Of a stretch of DNA of 38,768 bases, positions 36,241 through 38,768 are shown piece by piece. Made by a program: the position numbers and the translations under genes. Under the pieces are notes generated by a model. It worked only from the letters and a program-made list of their open reading frames with translations. It ran no database searches and was not told where the DNA came from. Each line of letters starts with the position of its first letter. Within the stretch, counting starts at the first letter, position 1. Origin of the DNA: Candidatus Faecivicinus avistercoris (GTDB taxonomy: Bacteria; Bacillota; Clostridia; Christensenellales; Aristaeellaceae); the NCBI GenBank assembly GCA_018716805.1, contig DVJL01000031.1, positions 1-38,768 of the forward strand, given 5' to 3'.

Positions 36241-36278
36241 CTGAACCGGGCGGATGCGTTTGCAAACGGCCGGTTCAG
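36241..36278. repeat. Nested inverted repeats upstream of the greA promoter
   Basis: CTGAACCGG (36241-36249) and CCGGTTCAG (36270-36278) are perfect 9-base arms. Between them is a 12-base perfect palindrome CGTTTGCAAACG (36257-36268). Only 14 bases separate the block from the greA -35. Confidence 0.6.
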
Positions 36279-36292
36279 CGCGCAATTTGAGG

Positions 36293-36321
36293 TTGACAGA
36301 TCGCGCGCAGGGGTGTATAAT
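36293..36321 (+). promoter_or_regulatory. Consensus sigma-A promoter of greA
   Basis: TTGACA (36293-36298), 17 bases, TATAAT (36316-36321), a perfect match. Confidence 0.92.
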
Positions 36322-36343
36322 AGGTAAGACCGAATCTGACAGG

Positions 36344-36371
36344 CACTGCAAGTGTGTGTGCAGTGTTTTTT
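36344..36371 (+). terminator. Intrinsic terminator within the greA leader
   Basis: CACTGCA (36344-36350) and TGCAGTG (36359-36365) form a stem followed by six T residues (36366-36371). It lies only about 15-40 bases downstream of the expected transcription start and about 75 bases before greA. An outer pairing CCGAAT (36330-36335) with ATTCGG (36374-36379) could enclose it. Confidence 0.7.
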
Positions 36372-36445
36372 GTATTCGGCTAAATTTGTGTCTGTCGAGC
36401 CGCCGCATCCGGCGTTGCTCAAAAACGATAAGGAGGTCCCTGAAA

Positions 36446-36919
36446 ATGGCGGATACCCGCGAACTGACGCTTACAGACAAGAAAAAGCTCGAAGAGGAGC
36501 TGGCCGGCCTGATTGAAGCCAAGAAGCGCGTGGCCGAAGATATCAAGGTCGCCCGCGGCTTCGGCGATCTGAGCGAAAACGCCGAGTACGACGAGGCGAA
36601 GGCGGAAGAGGCGCGCGTCTACGGCCGCATCGCGGAAATCGAAAACACGCTGCGCAGCGCCGTGTTTGTCGACGACAGCCGCGTGTCGACCGACGCCGTC
36701 GCCGTCGGCACCGTGGTGCGCGTGCTGGATATGGAATTCAACGAGGAGGAGGACTACACCATCGTCGGCTTTACCGAGGCCGATCCGATGAAGCTGTTCA
36801 TCTCCCAGGAGTCGCCCATCGGCGAGGCGCTGATCGGCGCCCACGTCGGCGACGAGGTCGACGTCAAGACGCCGGGCGGCATGCTCCGGCTGAAGGTGCT
36901 CGGCATTCGCCGCAGATAA
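36446..36919 (+). CDS. greA: Transcription elongation factor GreA
   Basis: A 157-residue factor that enters the RNA polymerase secondary channel and stimulates cleavage of backtracked transcripts. AAGGAGG (36430-36436) precedes ATG 36446. The N-terminal coiled coil carries the acidic tip GFGDLSENAEYDEAK, and the C-terminal FKBP-like domain contains SPIGEALIGAHVGDEV. Length is standard (about 158). It has a consensus promoter and an attenuator-like leader. Confidence 0.96.
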   Translation: MADTRELTLTDKKKLEEELAGLIEAKKRVAEDIKVARGFGDLSENAEYDEAKAEEARVYGRIAEIENTLRSAVFVDDSRVSTDAVAVGTVVRVLDMEFNEEEDYTIVGFTEADPMKLFISQESPIGEALIGAHVGDEVDVKTPGGMLRLKVLGIRRR

Positions 36920-36931
36920 ACGTCTCCATTC

Positions 36932-36969
36932 CAACCGGCGTGCCCCAAATCCGGCAGGCCGGTTGTTTT
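36932..36969 (+). terminator. Intrinsic terminator after greA
   Basis: CAACCGGC (36932-36939) and GCCGGTTG (36958-36965), then TTTT. It separates greA from lysS; I see no clear separate lysS promoter, so readthrough may feed lysS. Confidence 0.75.
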
Positions 36970-37006
36970 CAACTTCCCTACGATGAGATGAGAGGAGCGC
37001 TTCCCC

Positions 37007-38500
37007 ATGTCCGATGAAACCCGCAACGTGGAGGCGGCTGAGCAGGCTGTTTCCGAGCAGAACCGCATCCGCCTCGAAAAGCTCGGCAAGCTGATCGAGG
37101 AAGGGCGCAACCCCTACGAACTGGTGCGCTTCGACCGCAGCCACCGCTCCGGCGAGATCCTCTCCGGCTATGACGCGCTGGAGGGGAAGGAGGTCTCCAT
37201 CGCCGGCCGGATGATGTCGCGCCGCGTGATGGGCAAGGCCAGCTTCGCCCACCTGCTCGACCGCGACGGCCTGATCCAGATCTATGTCCGCCGCGACGAC
37301 GTCGGCGAGGACGCCTACCGCGACTTCAAGTCCTACGACATCGGCGACATCGTCGGCGTGTCGGGCACGGTGTTCAAGACGAAGTCCGGCGAAATCTCCG
37401 TCCATGCGCAGAAGATCACGCTGCTGACCAAGTCGCTGCACCCGCTGCCGGAGAAGTTCCACGGCCTGAAGGACACCGACACGCGCTACCGCCAGCGCTA
37501 TCTGGACATGATCGTCAACCCCGAGGTGCGCGATACCTTCGTCAAGCGCTCGCAGATCCTGCGCGAGGTCCGCGCATTTCTGGATTCGCGCGGCTACATT
37601 GAGGTCGACACGCCTGTGCTCGGAACGCTGGAAATCGGCGCCGCCGCGCGCCCGTTCGTGACGCACCACAACGCGCTGGACATCGACATGTACCTGCGCA
37701 TCGAGACGGAGCTGCACCTGAAGCGCCTGATCGTCGGCGGCATGGAGAAGGTCTACGAGGTCGGCCGCATCTTCCGCAACGAGGGCATGGACACGCGCCA
37801 CAACCCCGAGTTCACCACCGTCGAGATGTACGAGGCGTACACCGACTTCCACGGCATGATGGACATCATCGAGGAGATGTTCAAGACGGTCGCCCGGAAC
37901 GTCTGCGGCACGACCGACCTGCCCTTCATGGGCGAGACGATCCACTTGGGCGGCGAGTGGGCGCGCATGACGATGAAGGAGGCTGTTCGGAAGTATTCCG
38001 GCATCGATCCCGATTCGTGGGCGTCCGACGAGGAGGCGCGCGCGGCGTGCAAGGCCGCAGGCTTCGAGCCGGAGGCGGCGTTTACGCGCGGCGAGTGCCT
38101 GAACCTGCTGTTTGAGGAAACCGTCGAGGACAACCTCATTCAGCCGACGTTCATCTACGACTACCCGATCGAGGTTTCGCCGCTCGCGAAGCGCAAGAAG
38201 GACGACCCGATGCTGACCGAGCGGTTTGAGTTCTTCATCAACCGCATGGAGTTCGGCAACGCCTTCTCGGAGCTGAACGATCCCATCGACCAGCGCCAGC
38301 GCTTCGAAAAGCAGGTGGCCGCCAAGCGCGCGCAGGGTGCGAATGCCTCGGTCGACGAGGACTTCGTCACCGCGCTGGAATATGGCCTGCCCCCGACGGG
38401 CGGTTTGGGCTTTGGCGTCGACCGCCTCGTGATGCTGCTGACCAATTCCGACAGCATCCGCGATGTGCTGCTGTTCCCCACCATGAAGCCTTTGGACTAA
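37007..38500 (+). CDS. lysS: Lysyl-tRNA synthetase, class II
   Basis: A 497-residue enzyme charging tRNA-Lys. AGAGGAG precedes ATG 37007. The N-terminal OB-fold anticodon-binding domain (about 60-160) contains SIAGRMMSRRVMGKASFAHL. Class II motif 2 is in VGRIFRNEGMDTRHNPEFTT and motif 3 in TGGLGFGVDRLVMLLTNS. KFHGLKDTDTRYRQRYLDMI is a LysS signature. The greA-lysS order is common in Firmicutes. Complete, with normal length. Confidence 0.97.
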   Translation: MSDETRNVEAAEQAVSEQNRIRLEKLGKLIEEGRNPYELVRFDRSHRSGEILSGYDALEGKEVSIAGRMMSRRVMGKASFAHLLDRDGLIQIYVRRDDVGEDAYRDFKSYDIGDIVGVSGTVFKTKSGEISVHAQKITLLTKSLHPLPEKFHGLKDTDTRYRQRYLDMIVNPEVRDTFVKRSQILREVRAFLDSRGYIEVDTPVLGTLEIGAAARPFVTHHNALDIDMYLRIETELHLKRLIVGGMEKVYEVGRIFRNEGMDTRHNPEFTTVEMYEAYTDFHGMMDIIEEMFKTVARNVCGTTDLPFMGETIHLGGEWARMTMKEAVRKYSGIDPDSWASDEEARAACKAAGFEPEAAFTRGECLNLLFEETVEDNLIQPTFIYDYPIEVSPLAKRKKDDPMLTERFEFFINRMEFGNAFSELNDPIDQRQRFEKQVAAKRAQGANASVDEDFVTALEYGLPPTGGLGFGVDRLVMLLTNSDSIRDVLLFPTMKPLD

Positions 38501-38566
38501 AATTCCACAATATGTAGTGTTTGACGAAGCAAGACGACACAAGATGAAGTGAAGAGGGCTTACAAC

Positions 38567-38588
38567 CACAACTTTTTCACAACTTTTG
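38567..38588. repeat. 11-base tandem direct repeat near the integrase end
   Basis: CACAACTTTT occurs at 38567-38576 and again at 38578-38587. Short direct repeats like this beside an integrase gene can be arm-type binding sites or part of an attachment site; not proven here. Confidence 0.35.
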
Positions 38589-38622
38589 CTTGAAATCAGA
38601 CGGCACCAGACGGGCCAAAATG

Positions 38623-38664
38623 AAGGGCAAATCCGCGCTTTTTACTGCGGATTTGCCCTTTTTT
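38623..38664 (+). terminator. Strong terminator between lysS and the integrase end
   Basis: AAGGGCAAATCCGC (38623-38636) and GCGGATTTGCCCTT (38647-38660) form a perfect 14-base stem with T-runs. It may stop transcription from both sides, since the minus-strand integrase ends at 38672. Confidence 0.9.
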
Positions 38665-38671
38665 GCAATTT

Positions 38672-38768
38672 TCACATCAGCACCAAATTGCCCTTGATTG
38701 TGGCTGCTTTCTCCTCCATGCTTTCCTGCGTAATATGGGTGTAGATGTCCATGGTCGTGGAAAAATCA
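38672..38768 (-). CDS. Tyrosine recombinase/integrase, C-terminal end only (cut by window)
   Basis: Only the last 31 codons and the stop lie in the window. Translated from the minus strand they read DFSTTMDIYTHITQE, then SMEEKAATIKGNLVLM. The motif STTMDIYTHI is the hallmark around the catalytic tyrosine of phage and Tn916-type tyrosine recombinases. The rest of the gene would lie to the right of the window. Its 3' end faces lysS, as expected when an integrase sits at the end of an integrated phage or conjugative element. Base composition is more AT-rich than in lysS. Confidence 0.85.
   Translation of the reverse strand, partial: DFSTTMDIYTHITQESMEEKAATIKGNLVLM

Noticed and set aside
36419..38569. 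716-residue open frame on the minus strand over greA and lysS
   Set aside because: It is antisense to two clearly conserved genes, has low-complexity His/Arg/Leu-rich content, and arises from the GC-rich third positions.

Overview
The window reads as a chromosomal segment from a GC-rich, spore-forming, Gram-positive anaerobe of the class Clostridia, probably a gut lineage that lives on host and plant glycans. Supporting signs are a gerA/gerB/gerC-type germination operon, sigma-A promoters matching TTGACA-17-TATAAT, strong AGGAGG ribosome sites, several binding-protein ABC importers and a sialate catabolic operon. The Christensenellales are my guess at order level; this is inference. No rRNA, tRNA or CRISPR array was seen.

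Layout. 1-6031: the end of a glycan operon, with a sugar ABC permease cut by the window edge, a large six-hairpin glycosidase-like protein and two tandem GH172 (DUF2961) enzymes. 6180-9908: a tricistronic spore germinant receptor. 10031-10594: a HAD phosphatase. 10765-15684: a BMP-family (nucleoside-type) ABC importer as binding protein, ATPase and two permeases, with an operator-like inverted repeat at the promoter and an attenuator-like hairpin after the binding protein. 15962-17356: a MATE exporter behind a consensus promoter and a structured leader, followed by four degenerate ~58-bp repeats. 17635-22215, mostly minus strand: trmB, a small membrane protein, oligoendopeptidase F, a TIM-barrel sugar isomerase/epimerase and an XRE regulator; a short acidic protein lies on the plus strand at 18606-18914. 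22427-26632: a small membrane protein, an FGGY kinase, a sigma-like protein with a C-terminal membrane anchor, and guaB.

26737-36174 is the most coherent accessory system. A divergent GntR/FCD regulator faces an operon of solute-binding protein, two permeases, a cytoplasmic BNR sialidase-like protein, an FGE/C-type-lectin-fold protein, N-acetylneuraminate lyase, an AGE-family epimerase and a YhcH/YiaL-family protein. The inferred flow is import of a sialylated glycan, intracellular release of sialic acid, cleavage to ManNAc plus pyruvate, and epimerisation to GlcNAc. Repeated sequence elements fill the regulator/operon intergenic region.

36446-38500: greA, behind a leader that carries an intrinsic terminator, then lysS and a strong terminator. 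At the right edge the minus strand encodes the last 31 residues of a tyrosine recombinase, including the catalytic-tyrosine motif. An integrated element therefore probably begins just past the window, beside lysS.
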